Assembly: GCA_022457155.1 (NCBI GenBank)
Contig: JAJGOT010000289.1
Coordinates: 1,025,290-1,089,289, forward strand
Reading direction: 5' to 3'
DNA from: Cladopsammia gracilis
Lineage: Eukaryota; Cnidaria; Anthozoa; Scleractinia; Dendrophylliidae
DNA length: 64,000 nucleotides
The notes beneath the pieces are model-generated. The model searched no databases, had not been told where the DNA came from, and saw nothing but the letters and a program-made list of their open reading frames with translations. How positions within the stretch are numbered: position 1 is the first letter of the stretch; each line of letters begins with the position of its first letter. Of the stretch, positions 1-10,462 are shown one piece after another. Position numbers and translations under genes: made by a program.

Positions 1-279
1 CCCAAATGCTTATATAACTAAAAAATGCACGAGGAACAAGTTTTTTTATTTCTTTTATAAAATAAAAACCGTTATAATGAACCTTACGTCACGCGCGTGC
101 TTTATCGAGTTATAATGAACTCGGTTTGACCAATCATAGCGCGCGCATTTCCTTGAGCATTTTATAATGCAAAATAGACCTATAGTGAATTGTCTTTCTA
201 TTTTCTGTCGGTTCACAGTCAAGAAGTAAACAGAATTTGATATGGAACCTTTGAACATTGATCATAATGGTTAAATTTC
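1..279. repeat. End of the intergenic spacer upstream of copy 1
   Basis: Positions about 165-278 match the spacer end that precedes copies 2, 3 and 4 (near 21705, 42665 and 62656), including a stretch starting GCAAAATAGACC. The first 160 bases do not match the other copies, and I see no gene in them. The match shows that copy 1 sits at the end of another spacer unit, so the array probably continues to the left of the window. Confidence 0.6.
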
Positions 280-285
280 TTGTTA

Positions 286-501
286 CCAGAAACCCATAAG
301 TGGGTTGAAACGTGCTAAGAAGTTGTTACAGCCATATTTTGAAAATCAAAATCAAAATATTAACCAATCAATTCGCTAGAACAACTTGCTTCTGATCTCG
401 AGGGACCGAGGGGTTTCCAAATATGGTACTAAGCAAAAAATGAATATTCGGAAGCTGTGAATGCGTGTTACACGTTTCAATTACCCACTTATGGGTTTCT
501 G
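286..501. mobile_element. MITE-like inverted-repeat element upstream of copy 1
   Basis: The left arm (287-314, starting CAGAAACCCATAAGTGGGTT) is the reverse complement of the right arm (471-501) apart from a three-base gap. The element is flanked by a direct repeat TTGTTA at 280-285 and 502-507, a likely target-site duplication. It has no coding capacity. It interrupts sequence that is continuous upstream of copies 2-4, so it is a copy-specific insertion. The superfamily is not recognised. Confidence 0.75.
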
Positions 502-755
502 TTGTTATATAGCTTGAGTTTTTCTCAATGCAACGCGCGCGTTCATTGATTGATTCATGGTCACATGACGTCTAACAAACAAACTGTTTCCCGCCAAACG
601 TCCATTTTCAATGTTGCCCGCTAGCGCACGTGATCAGACCGTGACAAAAGGTGGCTTCCCGAGAAGTCGTATTTGGTTTAGCTAGCGACAGCTGCGGAAT
701 ATATTCAAGGATAAAAAAATTAATATTCAAATTGTCAGAAAACATACAACTAATT

Positions 756-763
756 ATGCAAAT
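756..763 (+). promoter_or_regulatory. Conserved octamer (POU/OCT-like) site upstream of copy 1
   Basis: ATGCAAAT lies 173 bp before the ATG. The same octamer, inside TAATTATGCAAAT, lies exactly 165 bp before the ATG of copy 2 (21970-21977), copy 3 (42928-42935) and copy 4 (62922-62929). ATGCAAAT is the classical POU-domain octamer. Its use here is inferred only from the match and the fixed position; the whole flanking region is also conserved by recent duplication. Confidence 0.35.
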
Positions 764-928
764 GATATGTATTCGCAAAACACACTTGGCACTTAGGAAA
801 TGTTTGATGTGAAATAATGTTAAAACATTACATAAATTAAAGACAGTAGTTAAACAGAAAAAAACGCCGTTTTGATGCTATGAACAACCTTTCATTTATA
901 GCTTGAGGAAAAGATCCACATTAACAAG

Positions 929-3900
929 ATGAATCCAAGATTTTGGCTGTCATTAGCGTTCCTGATGTCCCGGATTGGTCTTACTAAAGCCGCTGGCCAA
1001 TGCAGTACAGTAGCAGCCTCCATTTATGGGATGTACCTTAAAGGCCACACGTTTAAAACATGTCAGGTTGGCTTTCCAGAAGAGTGTTATTTAAAGTGCG
1101 AGGAGGAGCCCAGATGTCAGAGCTACAACGTCGTTATAGGACAAAATCTGTGCGAGTTAAACTCAAGAACAAAGGAAGCCAGGCCTAAAGACTTCATATC
1201 ACATCCACGCCGTTTCTACATGAAACGCCCAAACCGAGGTACATTTCATTGAGGGCTTATCACTCAGTAGTCATACGACACAAACATTCACTGGACTCGT
1301 CACGCACTCCTTTTGTCTTGGAGGAACGATTGCGTGACGGGTGACAAGAAACCCAAAGGAAGTAATACATATACCTTATTCAATAAAGGTTGCTTTGACA
1401 ATAGGTCATTGGTAATTGGGCATTAGCATTTGGAAATACGGAACACAATGCAATGCTTTGCTTGAGTGACTGCCAAACAATAGCTTCCCAATGCTCAATA
1501 GACCAATATCACGCTAGCATGGCATGAAAATATATTTAATTTAATGGGGAAAAGAGTCCAGTATCAAATTCAGCACATCAATATTAGTAAAAGTGTAAAG
1601 TTTCGTAAAAATTGCTCGTACACTGCCGGAGATATGAAATTTTGAAACCGCGAAGCGGCATGAGGTAAGGTTTCGGCTCCGTTTTTCTTGTTATTTTTAT
1701 TATGTTTATTTTTTGTGTCACGATTTTGCATGCAAATTTATGCACGCATATTTTTATTGTACACTTCCAGTTCATAGCTTTGCCACTCCACTTTCTGTTT
1801 AGTGACTTCCGGCTACTCTCACTTCCGGTAAAAAAGCGTTACTCAAGTGTCACGACAGCGTCTCCTACAACCCTACTTACATTAGCAATGTTCATGTTTG
1901 GTATATATAATATTAAAGACATAGAAGAATCATTCCCTTCATTGTGGTACAGCCTTCATTTCCAAAACAATCAATAGTAAACGTGGTTTGCAGGAACGAT
2001 GACTGAATAAAAGGAGTACTCTTCGCCATGTCGGACATCTTCTTCTCATCTTCTTATCTTCTTATCATCTTCTTAACTTACTTACGCATGCGCATGAGTA
2101 TAGGCTGCTGGGAGCCTCTTGTTTTTACAAAGAAATGTATGGGAAAAACACGAAAACGAGGCTGGACGGGCAATCTATGCCCGTCCACCATACATTTCTT
2201 TGTAAAAATGCTCAGTTTCAAAATTTCATATCTTCGTCAGTTTGCTAGCAATCTTTACAAAACTTTGTAATTTTACTAATCGATATGCTGAATTTGATGG
2301 TGGGCTCTTTCCCCCAATGAACTAAATATATTTTTGTGCCATGCCAGCGTGATAGTGGTCTAACCAATGACCAAAGCAACCTTTATTGAATTAGGTATAC
2401 ACATACCATGCACATTTTTCAGTTTGTGTCAGGCAGTCCACCCTCCTCTTCCGAATAACTACCACTGTTAAAGAGAACAATTGATGCAATCCAAAGGTGA
2501 CCTGTAGAACCTTGGGCGCTTTCAATCAGTCATATTATCCCTTAGTAGTGATTGGATTGAATCACGTCTTAAAAGCTGCCCCGACAGGCATTTTTATATC
2601 ACTTAACCACAAGAAACATTCGGAAATCACAACTTTATCCTCCAGCGTGGCCTTTATGCAATTGAAAATTTAACTGGGTATTTAACCTATTAAATAAACA
2701 GTTCTGCAACTTTCTTTATTTTTTCATGCAGCACCACTGGGTTCCATTCCCGAACTTCCTGCCAAATCTTGCAAGGAAATCAAGGCGAGTGAAGGAGATG
2801 AAATGGTAAACAAGGATTATTGGATATACTCAGATGAAAATGCTGGCAACGCTATCCTGGCTCGATGTGAAGGTACGGTATTTACCTTTATACGTCATGT
2901 CATATCATGTTTATGTTAAGTTTTGTTTAGTTTAGTTAAGTTTATGTTATTTTTGTTATTTATGTTGTTTTTTTATGTTAAGTTTTGTTTAGTTTAGTTA
3001 AGTTTAGTTATGTTTGGTTATGCTATGTTGTTATGCCATGGATGCCATGTCCATTCCAATTCACGTTATTTCTTTTTATTCCACTTTATGTCATTTCATT
3101 TCATTTCATTTAAATTCATATGACGTCACCTCCTCCACCCACGTTTCCTAGTTTGAAAAGTTGTCTCGCCCTTGAATGTTTACGCTGAATAGATCACCCA
3201 CGTGTCGCAGCCTAAAAAGTTACCTCGCCTTCTACATGTTTCTGGTATTGTAGGGTCACTTACGCTGGATAGATCACCTACGTGTCACAGCTTAAAAAGG
3301 TTACCTCGCTTTCTACATGTTTCTGGTATAGTAGGGACAGTCACGCTGGATAGGTCATTCATTTCATTTAAATTCATCTGACGTACGTTTCCTAGCTTGA
3401 AAAGTTGTCTCGCCTCTTGAATGTTTCTGGTATAGTATGTTCAGTCGCGCTGGATGGTCACCAACGTTTTCTAGCTTGAAAACTTGCCTCGCATTCTACA
3501 TGTTTCTGGTATAGTATGTTCACTCACGCTGGATAGATCACCCACGTGTCCTAGCTTGAAAAGTTTCCTCGCCTTCTGCATGTTTCTGGTATAGTAGGGC
3601 CAGTCACGCTTGATAGGTCATCCACGTGTCCTCGTTTGAAAAGTTGCAACACACACTGTACAAGAGATAGAGTAATACAAGATATCCAATGTTGTGCGAG
3701 TTACGATGGGCGTAGTTAGGACAGCAGAGGCTATCGTCAGGACAGATGCTGTTGTTTTCAGAGCACGAAGATAATCATGTTATCCATTGAAGCACAACAA
3801 CCAATCATCAGGTACCACAGTATATTTATGAGGATGGCAAGATAGAGCTTGGGAACAAAGTGGATGTCAACTACAAATTACGAGGAGACTGTTGACTAAA

Positions 3901-5891
3901 GTGTAACAAGTCTGTTGATATTTAATTACTCATGCGCAAAGCGCAAGAGTTAAAAAATGGCCTTCGTTTTTCTTTTTATTTATTTTTTTTGTATCACGAT
4001 TTTGCATGCAAATTTTAGTTTACGCAAACCCCAGAAAGTTATTTCTGTCCCCTATTGTTATAAAAGGCTTCAAGAAAGTTAAACCAATCAGAATTCGTCT
4101 ACTGCGCACATGTTTGGGTTTTAGGGGGGGACGAGAGAACCGGTTTGTCACTCGGAGAAGACTATCATCAGATTTCAAACAAATATGACCGCTTCTGCAC
4201 TCCACACTTCAATTTTTCAGACGTTCATTTTCCATTACCAGAATGTAAACACGCCTTTTAAGACTTCGAAATGGAAAGAAAAAGTCCTTAACACGATTTG
4301 TATGCATTTGAAGTGGCGGTTAGAGAGCTTAAAGCGATGGAATCTTCCTGTGAGGATCAGCATCCATTTGTCACAAAGCGGGAGATGTCTTCCTTCAGAA
4401 TTCATACTTGAAGCGCGAAGCGGCAGACTTTACTAAGAATTTTCAAACATTCCTGGAAAACTACGGTAAAGAAAATAACATTTTTGAATGTCCATTTACT
4501 TTCTAAGAAACATTTCATAGACTGTTTCTTTGTGTTGTGTTAAGAAATATTTAGAAAACTCGGCCACACGAGAAATTCTTCGACTTGTGCTAAACATATT
4601 TGCTTGCGTTGCCGACAGTTTCCTCGATGCGATAATTTAAAGCGTTTGGCTCTTGAGACTAAACTAATAGATATTTGAATAAAACTTTCAACTGAGAGAA
4701 TTCGTTGTCCTTTTCCTGTGTAAAGGCAAATTGCGATCAAACTTGTTCGAATGTTTTCTTCGTGAAGCCAATAATCACGGTAAAGGAACGCTAGTAAATA
4801 TAATTAAAATAGCGCTTTCAGTTTGCTTTTTTCAGTTTGCAGTTTTGCGCTGTCAGTTTGCTTTGCTTTCAGTTTGTTTGCGCTTTCAGTTTACTTTCAT
4901 TAACATCTGATTCAGACGTGTTATTAAAAATGGCAACAAAACTAAGGGTTGTTCCACCAGACGCCCTGAAGGTAAACTGTGACTCTTAAGCCGAAATTCT
5001 AAACAGGCGTTTTTGTCAGGCCACTCTAAGATCAAACTACCTTACATAGGGACTAAAGGACTGCAACAACCACACGATAGTACTTCTGTTCCCAGTTAAA
5101 AGAAAACTTTTCCAATCAAGTAGACAGCAGTATATACTCTAATTAATACTAAATCAGTAACCAGGCTTTTCGAAGACAGATTTTGCAATTTCGATTTCCC
5201 ATGCTCCTCTTGGGGTTGATAAATATGTGACGTCGTATAACGTCATCTGTCATTTCATTTTGTGTCATATCATGTAATATCATTTTATGTCATGCCATGT
5301 TACAGTTTGGAATACTTAGCCATTCCATGGTCTCTGCGAAACAGGCGCACACCCAACTGCACCGACCTTGCGTTGCTTTTGGTAATAAAGGATGATGCTG
5401 TTTTGTCGTTTTCCTTTTTAGGCATCTGGCATAAGATGAACACAGATCCTGTTTGTTTTGGAGCTCGAAATGACACATTTGGTGCCTTCAACGTCACAAA
5501 GACTGGGCGTGTCAAGACAATGAAGCTCGTTCACAAATCAGGTTCGGTACGCTGCAACAAAGTTACCCAAGAGTCCTACTGGGGCTGCACTTGGTCGGGA
5601 TATAACAACAAGCTGATGACAATCATCACAAATGACAACAAAAAAGCCCTTTTGCCAACCGTTGCATACTTGGAAGGATTTTCTAGTGGATGTACCAACA
5701 AACACTTTTATCGTCTTGACGGGGCTGGCCACAAATCGCCGGAGCTGGATTTTCGTAACCTTTCAAGTCCACTGTCTTTGTCACGCAACCAGGAGTTGCA
5801 AGTTTGGTATGGACAGGACTTGGTAGACTGCTCTGAGGATAACGGCAATAATGGTACAACTTGCGTCGATGTGTTCGCCTGGTATGTTTGA
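929..5891 (+). CDS. Secreted PAN/Apple-domain protein, copy 1 (type A), three exons
   Basis: Three exons, 929-1238, 2732-2872 and 5422-5891, join in frame into 306 codons plus TGA. All junctions are GT..AG and both introns are phase 1. Residues 1-22 form a hydrophobic signal peptide ending at an Ala-Ala. Residues 25-100 form a PAN/Apple-like domain with six cysteines (25, 45, 53, 57, 63, 75) and the typical LCELN motif. Exon 2 is a symmetrical 47-codon module with Cys117 and Cys149, resembling the linker that precedes fibrinogen- or lectin-like domains in cnidarian proteins. Exon 3 (residues 151-306) has six cysteines (162, 195, 206, 241, 287, 298), three N-glycosylation sequons and the ending DVFAWYV. 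I do not recognise this domain, and no enzymatic motif is visible. The protein is probably secreted and carbohydrate- or protein-binding, by inference from the PAN domain only. The exon structure is supported by identical splicing in copies 2 and 3. Confidence 0.88.
1650..1760. repeat. Dispersed repeat fragment, shared with intron 2
   Basis: A T-rich stretch containing CACGATTTTGCATGCAAATT recurs at about 3975-4018 in intron 2 of copy 1 and, more diverged, at 45365-45440 in copy 3. The nearby text on GCGAAGCGGCA is also shared (1650 and 4411). This looks like a family of dispersed repeats that landed several times in the locus. Confidence 0.5.
2132..2209. repeat. Nested hairpin inside the intron 1 element
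   Basis: TTTTTACAAAGAAATGTATG (2132-2151) is inverted at about 2190-2209. An inner stem GACGGGCA / TGCCCGTC sits near the loop. The whole could fold into a single long hairpin, typical of a small fold-back MITE nested in a larger element. Confidence 0.65.
3150..3645. repeat. Degenerate about 81-bp minisatellite in intron 2 of copy 1
   Basis: About six imperfect units each contain GTTTCTGGTATAGTAGGG, then CACGCTGGATAGATCACC, then an ACGTGTC..AGCTTGAAAAG segment. The same array in intron 2 of copy 3 has about one unit more. Copy 2 lacks the array entirely: its intron 2 is only 377 bp. Confidence 0.75.
3928..4450. repeat. Dispersed repeat in intron 2 of copy 1
   Basis: The segment begins ACTCATGCGCAAAGCGCAAG (3929) and ends around the CGAAGCGGCAGACTTTAC block. 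It is conserved in copy 3 at 45338-45860. Short open frames in it differ between the two copies by frameshifts and stops, so I see no support for a gene. It resembles a degraded mobile element of unknown class. Confidence 0.45.
4451..5261. other. Remainder of intron 2, no gene seen
   Basis: AT-rich sequence colinear with 45861-46666 in copy 3. It includes a short repeated TCAGTTTGCTTT tract near 4815-4890 that is missing from copy 3. I see no conserved reading frame. Confidence 0.5.
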
Positions 5892-5935
5892 TCATCAACA
5901 GCCATAGCGCGGAAATAGAAAGCAAATTTGTAATT

Positions 5936-6313
5936 AATGTGATGTAGTGTAATACAGCGTAATGTGGCGCAGTGTAGCGTATGTGCACTGTATTGTAGTG
6001 TAATGATGAGCAGTGTAGTGAAGTGTAGCGTAGTGTAGTGCAGTGCAGTGCAGTGTACTACACTACGCTTCACTGCACTGCACTACACTACACTTCATTG
6101 CAATGTAGTGCAGTGTGGTGCAGTGTGGTGCAGTGTAGTGCAGTGCAGTGCAGTGCAGTGCAGTGCAGTGTAGGGCAGGGCAGGGCAGGGCAGGGCAGGG
6201 CAGGGCAGGGCAGGGCAGGGCAGTGCAGTGCAGTGCAGTATAGTGTAGGGTAGTGCAGTGCAGTGCAGTGCGGTGCAGTATGGAGTAGAAGTGCAGTGCC
6301 AGTGTAGTGTAGA
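5936..6313. repeat. GTGYA pentamer array 3' of copy 1
   Basis: Within 50 bp of the stop codon the sequence becomes a nearly pure alternation of GTGTA and GTGCA pentamers. Around 6056-6105 the array flips orientation (CACTA / CACTGC), so the centre can fold as a hairpin. Related arrays follow copy 2 (24003-24112, 24545-24758) and copy 3 (47340-48272). The position suggests it may lie in the 3' untranslated region. Open frames through the array are by-products of the repeat. Confidence 0.9.
6173..6220 (+). repeat. G-quadruplex-capable (GGGCA)n tract
   Basis: Ten GGG triplets at exact 5-base spacing form a homogeneous variant block inside the pentamer array. This fits the G3-loop-G3 pattern with two-base loops, a strong quadruplex candidate on the + strand. 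Neither array after copy 3 contains this variant. Confidence 0.8.
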
Positions 6314-7309
6314 TTTTAGCAAACGGCCGACAGAGTCGGACACGTTTCTGAATGTAAACTGTTTCGAGAAGACATTCATGAAATTTAAGGAGAGCTGTGA
6401 ACTACGAGGAACAGTTAACTAAGATATCGCGTTTGTAAGTATCAGGGCCCGCGGAGCAGATTTTAAAGTGAGGGGGCTAAAGCGAACGCGAAAGCGTAAG
6501 CCACATAGGGGGGTCCGGGGCATGGCCCCGAAAAATTTTGAATGTCAGTGGTCTAAAATGGGCTAAAAATGCATCAAAAATTGTAATCGTATGTCAAATG
6601 ACACAATGTATTTAATGGGTAACTCATCTGTAACACTTCCATTTATATCAGATAAAAACCCATCATGTCCGTACATCGCAAGCTCACAGAAGCTTTTTTA
6701 ACACTTAGTACTAACTTTACAGACCTGAGCCTTTCCTAAACATTGTAACAAAAACAACGAACAAAGTGTTTGCTCCTGTAGGAACTATTGTTGACATTGA
6801 TAAAAATAACGACTGAGTATCATGTCAAATAAGATTCGATAAGATTAAAGCCAAAATCTATTTTTCGATGATCATTACAACCAGCAAACTCATTAGCCAA
6901 GAAGGTAAAGATTGTCTGTTCTCTGCTTATGAGTGCTAAGTATGGTCAGGTTGCTGAACCTCTCTTGCGTTATTGTGGAACAGAGCCAGGTTTTCAATCT
7001 TCGAGAAGCGGAAAACGATCGTTTGTCAGCTGCGCTGTTTGCCGGATTTACCAGACGAAGCGTGCAGACCGTCTATACTAGTTTGGTATTGGTTATTTTA
7101 ATTTTTTCATTGAGAACTAGAACAAAAGCAGACTTTATCAACAAAGCATTTTAAAATGTCTATTGTGATGTTCACCGATAGATAGTGCTCTACAATGAAG
7201 GAGCCAATTAAATCAATATACGAACTACTCAATTTGTGAGCACATATAGATTTTAATACAAATCTGTTTCGTAGAGCAACATGATGTCGGTCCACTCATC
7301 AGTTATTAA
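6314..7309. other. Intergenic, no supported gene
   Basis: Colinear with 48273-49602 in the second unit, apart from an inserted pentamer array there. A 73-codon frame at 6933-7154 stays open in both copies, which differ by an in-frame 21-base indel. It has no recognisable domain or start context, so I do not call it a gene. Confidence 0.4.
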
Positions 7310-7541
7310 GGAACTTTAGATCGGACTACGAGTACGAGATTCAGTACGAGTACGACTTTTCAAACCTAGTTCGCGTGCTGTTCATAACCATTTATCACAA
7401 CAATTCTATACCAAGAGTCTCTTTATCTTCTGTCCAGTATGAAGAAGAACTGACAGCTTTGGGGACGTGACTGGCTTTAAATTCAAAAGTCGTTCTCGTT
7501 CTCGTACTCAATCTCGTACTCGTACTCAAATCTAAAGCTCC
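7310..7541. mobile_element. MITE with about 50-bp inverted ends rich in TACGAG
   Basis: The left end, starting GGAACTTTAGATCGGACTAC, is inverted at the right end, which finishes CAAATCTAAAGCTCC. The arms consist of TACGAG/CTCGTA hexamer variants. It has no coding capacity. The same insertion is present at 49603-49834, so it predates the 41-kb duplication. Confidence 0.75.
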
Positions 7542-7769
7542 CTAATCTCTATATACACTGAAGCATCAGTTGGGGCTAATATTAAATAAACCGTTAAAAT
7601 AAACCGTTAAAAAAACGTTATAAAACTGTTGCAAAACTAAAAAAAAAAATGTATTAGCGCGCTTGACAGTTCTCGTAATATGTTCTTAATTGTACTTAAG
7701 TATGTACTTCCGTTGTTGCCTGCATGTTGATATAAGTTCATTACGTTTGTTAAGGGTTGCCCAATAACT

Positions 7770-9041
7770 CACAGGGAGTTGACCTTTACGCGTTCGATCT
7801 TTGAGCTTTATAAGCGCGCTGTGTCTTGCGTTATGCGATCTGTTGTTTTTGAGTTTTTGCCCCAGTGGGACCCCAAGCGTAATCGGCGCTTTTCGGTCGA
7901 GCGACCGGAAAAGGTAAGCTTTCCGAGCGAGGCACTAAGTGCCGAGAAGAAAAAGAGGTCAAAAGAGACAAGGGAAGAAACATAGTACCAAGTGATTCGT
8001 TGGATGTGGACCGCAACATACTGGTAACGGAAGTAAAAACTCCGGAAGTGACATGCCGTCAATAAAACGGAAGTTACGCCAACCGTTACCAATTCAAAAT
8101 TCAAAACAACATGGCAGCTGATCGGAGCGGAGGGAGATTTAAAATCAAACGCATTGCGAATGAGGAAAATCTTATAATGTGGACTAGCGAAGCTCATTGC
8201 ATGCGAAGAAACTCAGAACGTATCAAGTGCTAGTCACAGATAATATTTTTCTTAAGTGTCAACGCAAAGAAGTGGCCCTAAGAATTCATCTATAGCTTAG
8301 CCTAAACAATCGTACTGGTTTTAACAGAAGTTTCAATCAATCAGCTTGACATTAAAAGCTTAGACGGACCACAAGAGGCGTGAAAATTTCTTACCTTGCA
8401 TCAGGCATGCCTTGATTCCACAAGGATTCGAATTCCACCACGTCCTTACATTTTATCAAACTTGCCTGTTTCCTTCGCAGACCTTTGCAATATTCACATT
8501 ATTCAATATTCACCAAGCGAACAAAAACAATCACCGAAGATGGCATATTTACATGGAAAAGACGCCACCAATTGCGCATGTTCAGATGAATAAACTCGTG
8601 CCAAAGGATTCCGGTCATGCGCACACCTCTCGTATAACGTATTTCCGTCACCAGTATGTTGCGGTCCACATCCTGCGAAAGTCAACTTTGAACGCCATAA
8701 AGAGCGATCACCAAAAGGAGTGTTTAATGGATCTCTTCATCGAAATTGTTGAACAGCTGTCCAGAGACTGTCCATATAAAGCTACATGCCGAAAATCAGA
8801 ACTTTTTATTGAATCAAAAGCGAGTAATCGGGGATCAAAAATTAGGCTTAAATCTGTTTCCACCCTTGTCTCTCTTCTTGCTGCGTAACGATTTTGTGGC
8901 GCCCACAGTCAGCAGTCTGCGGTTACCCAACGGAAAGCTCCGATTACGCTTGGGCTCCACCTGGGGCGAAAAACAGACTCGAAAACAACAGATCGAAGAT
9001 CGAACGCGTAAAGGTCAAATTTGGCTCCTCTGCTCCCTGTG
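7770..9041. mobile_element. DNA transposon-like element with long inverted ends (first copy)
   Basis: It begins CACAGGGAG and ends CTCCCTGTG. About 150 bases of each end are inverted repeats (GACCTTTACGCGTTCGATCT on the left; GATCGAACGCGTAAAGGTC on the right), and further inside the stretch at 8003-8032 is inverted at 8640-8675. The left end has lost about 15 bases that remain in the 50066 copy. A short frame at 8111-8233 starts with ATG (MAADRSGGRFKIKR) but stops after 41 codons. No transposase is visible, so this is a non-autonomous or decayed element. Confidence 0.75.
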
Positions 9042-9760
9042 ATCACACCTATATGTATTAAAATATGCAGTGATAGTCAGTACTTAAATTGATATTTTGA
9101 CATACTTGATTTATAACTTGCTCTGTAACGTTTTAGTTTTGCTTCTACAGTTTATAGATTTTGTTTAAGCAAGTAAACTGTACGTTACTTTTATACAAGA
9201 ACTGACTGCATTTCAGTTAGTCGTAACTGTACTAAGCGGCGTTAGCAATTTCTTCATTTTTTCGAAAGTGTGTTTAATAATTAGCTGAGATTAGTGTCTA
9301 CATTTTATTTCAATAGTTTCAAAGTAGAGTTGCGTAATGCTTTGAGAACGGAAAACAAATCATGAAAAATATGTCATATTGTGAGCACTTTTATCTTCGC
9401 CTTGCTTTTTTAAAAAAGAGATCTACTCTACTTTAATTGACAATTAAATTTTACGCCTTGCTAAATTAGCTTTATTTGAATTGAAGCCTTGCTTTTAAGA
9501 TTTAGTTTAGTTTTTAGTCTTTGCGTTTTTAACAATTCCGATGTATTTCTTAGAATTGTTTCAGCAATGTCAATAATATATATCAGACTTAATTGTTGAA
9601 AAACTATAGCTTTGTAGATGCATTTATATAATCAGTCACTTGGTGAAACTAATAAAAACGCAGAGATAATTGATGCTTGAATAAATTATTATTTGGTTTC
9701 TCTTTATTATTAATTAACGAGAAAATGAGAAATTTAAGAATGAGCGCAATCAGTAGTTTC
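9042..9760. other. AT-rich intergenic stretch, nothing recognised
   Basis: Colinear with 51729-52464. No open frame of useful length, tandem repeat or inverted repeat was seen. Confidence 0.5.
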
Positions 9761-9761
9761 C

Positions 9762-9812
9762 AACGCAACCGTCCTTTGAGCATGCGTGGTGAGACCTAAG
9801 GACGGTTGCGTT
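9762..9812. repeat. Perfect 15-bp hairpin
   Basis: AACGCAACCGTCCTT (9762-9776) and its exact reverse complement (9798-9812) flank a 21-base loop. The second copy at 52466-52516 carries one arm mismatch. It could be a tiny fold-back element or a structured RNA; nothing else supports a function. Confidence 0.6.
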
Positions 9813-9916
9813 CACAGGCCACCCAATCAGGAGCCCATTACCTTTGCCCAATCGAGTCATCTCAACAGTTTATTACAGTCCATCCAGCCCGGCTGTTCGG
9901 CACCTAAATCTCTAAA

Positions 9917-10151
9917 GGCCGGTTATTTAAACGAAGTTTAAATGGTGTTAAACAAAAGCGCGGTTTAAACCAATTTCAAACTGGTCAACCCTTATATGTC
10001 AACGCTATTTACTGTAAACAATGTCTAGAAGGCATATAGCACAGACAAGAAAAACATTTACCTACTCAAAATGACCCACTTATAAACAGATGTATTCTCA
10101 ATGAATTGTCTCAAATCGCGGTCTAAGTTAGACTTCGTTTAATAACCGGCC
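9917..10151. mobile_element. MITE with GGCCGGTTATT ends
   Basis: The left arm GGCCGGTTATTTAAACGAAG (9917) is inverted at 10131-10151. The interior holds further TTTAAAC palindromes and no frame. The matching copy in the second unit is at 52621-52855. The superfamily is not assigned. Confidence 0.75.
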
Positions 10152-10339
10152 CCATAGGGTTGTTGATTGTTTTTTTTTAATTAATATAACAGCCGCTGGA
10201 ACATTATTTTTCGTATTTTTTAAGTGGTTCTTTATTACAAGTGTCATTTCAAAAACCATTTCAAAACTTTGTCAAGCAATTTTTGACATCTCAGCGATAA
10301 TTTTGAACCTCCTGGGCGGAACGAATTCGTTGTATGGAA

Positions 10340-10462
10340 AGGTGACAGTCGTTTTTTTTTCTCGACTCACACGCCTGCTCGGGCGCTTCGCGCGCGGGTA
10401 TCCACGTTTCAGATGCTTTCGGCGCTTCGCGCCTTTGTGAGCGAGGCAGCGAAAAAAAAGCA
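10340..10462. mobile_element. Small GC-rich element, right end deleted
   Basis: ACAGTCGTTTTTTTT begins the element. In the second unit the matching right end AAAAACGACTGT is intact (54510-54665), but here it is cut off after the A-run. The middle is unusually GC-rich for the locus (TTCGCGCGCGGG, GGCGCTTCGCGCC). Frames reading through it are not supported. Confidence 0.6.

Larger units (their letters stand above)
1371..2402. mobile_element. About 1-kb DNA element with long inverted ends in intron 1 of copy 1
   Basis: The first about 270 bases (1371-1650) and the last about 190 (2215-2402) are imperfect inverted repeats sharing blocks such as TTCAATAAAGGTTGCTTTG and GAGATATGAAATTTTGAAA. Introns 1 of copies 2 and 3 are about 545 bp and lack it; copy 1 intron 1 is 1493 bp. 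No transposase-like frame is visible inside, so it is probably non-autonomous. Shorter repeats are nested in it. Confidence 0.7.

Noticed and set aside
6933..7154. 73-codon frame with hydrophobic end (and 49198-49440)
   Set aside because: The in-frame 21-base indel is suggestive, but there is no homology, splice context or start context; not enough for a gene call.
7808..8197. 129-codon minus-strand frame in the inverted-repeat element (also 50046-50507)
   Set aside because: Lies over the terminal inverted repeat, has no transposase motif, and is no better than chance; both copies are open only because they are nearly identical.
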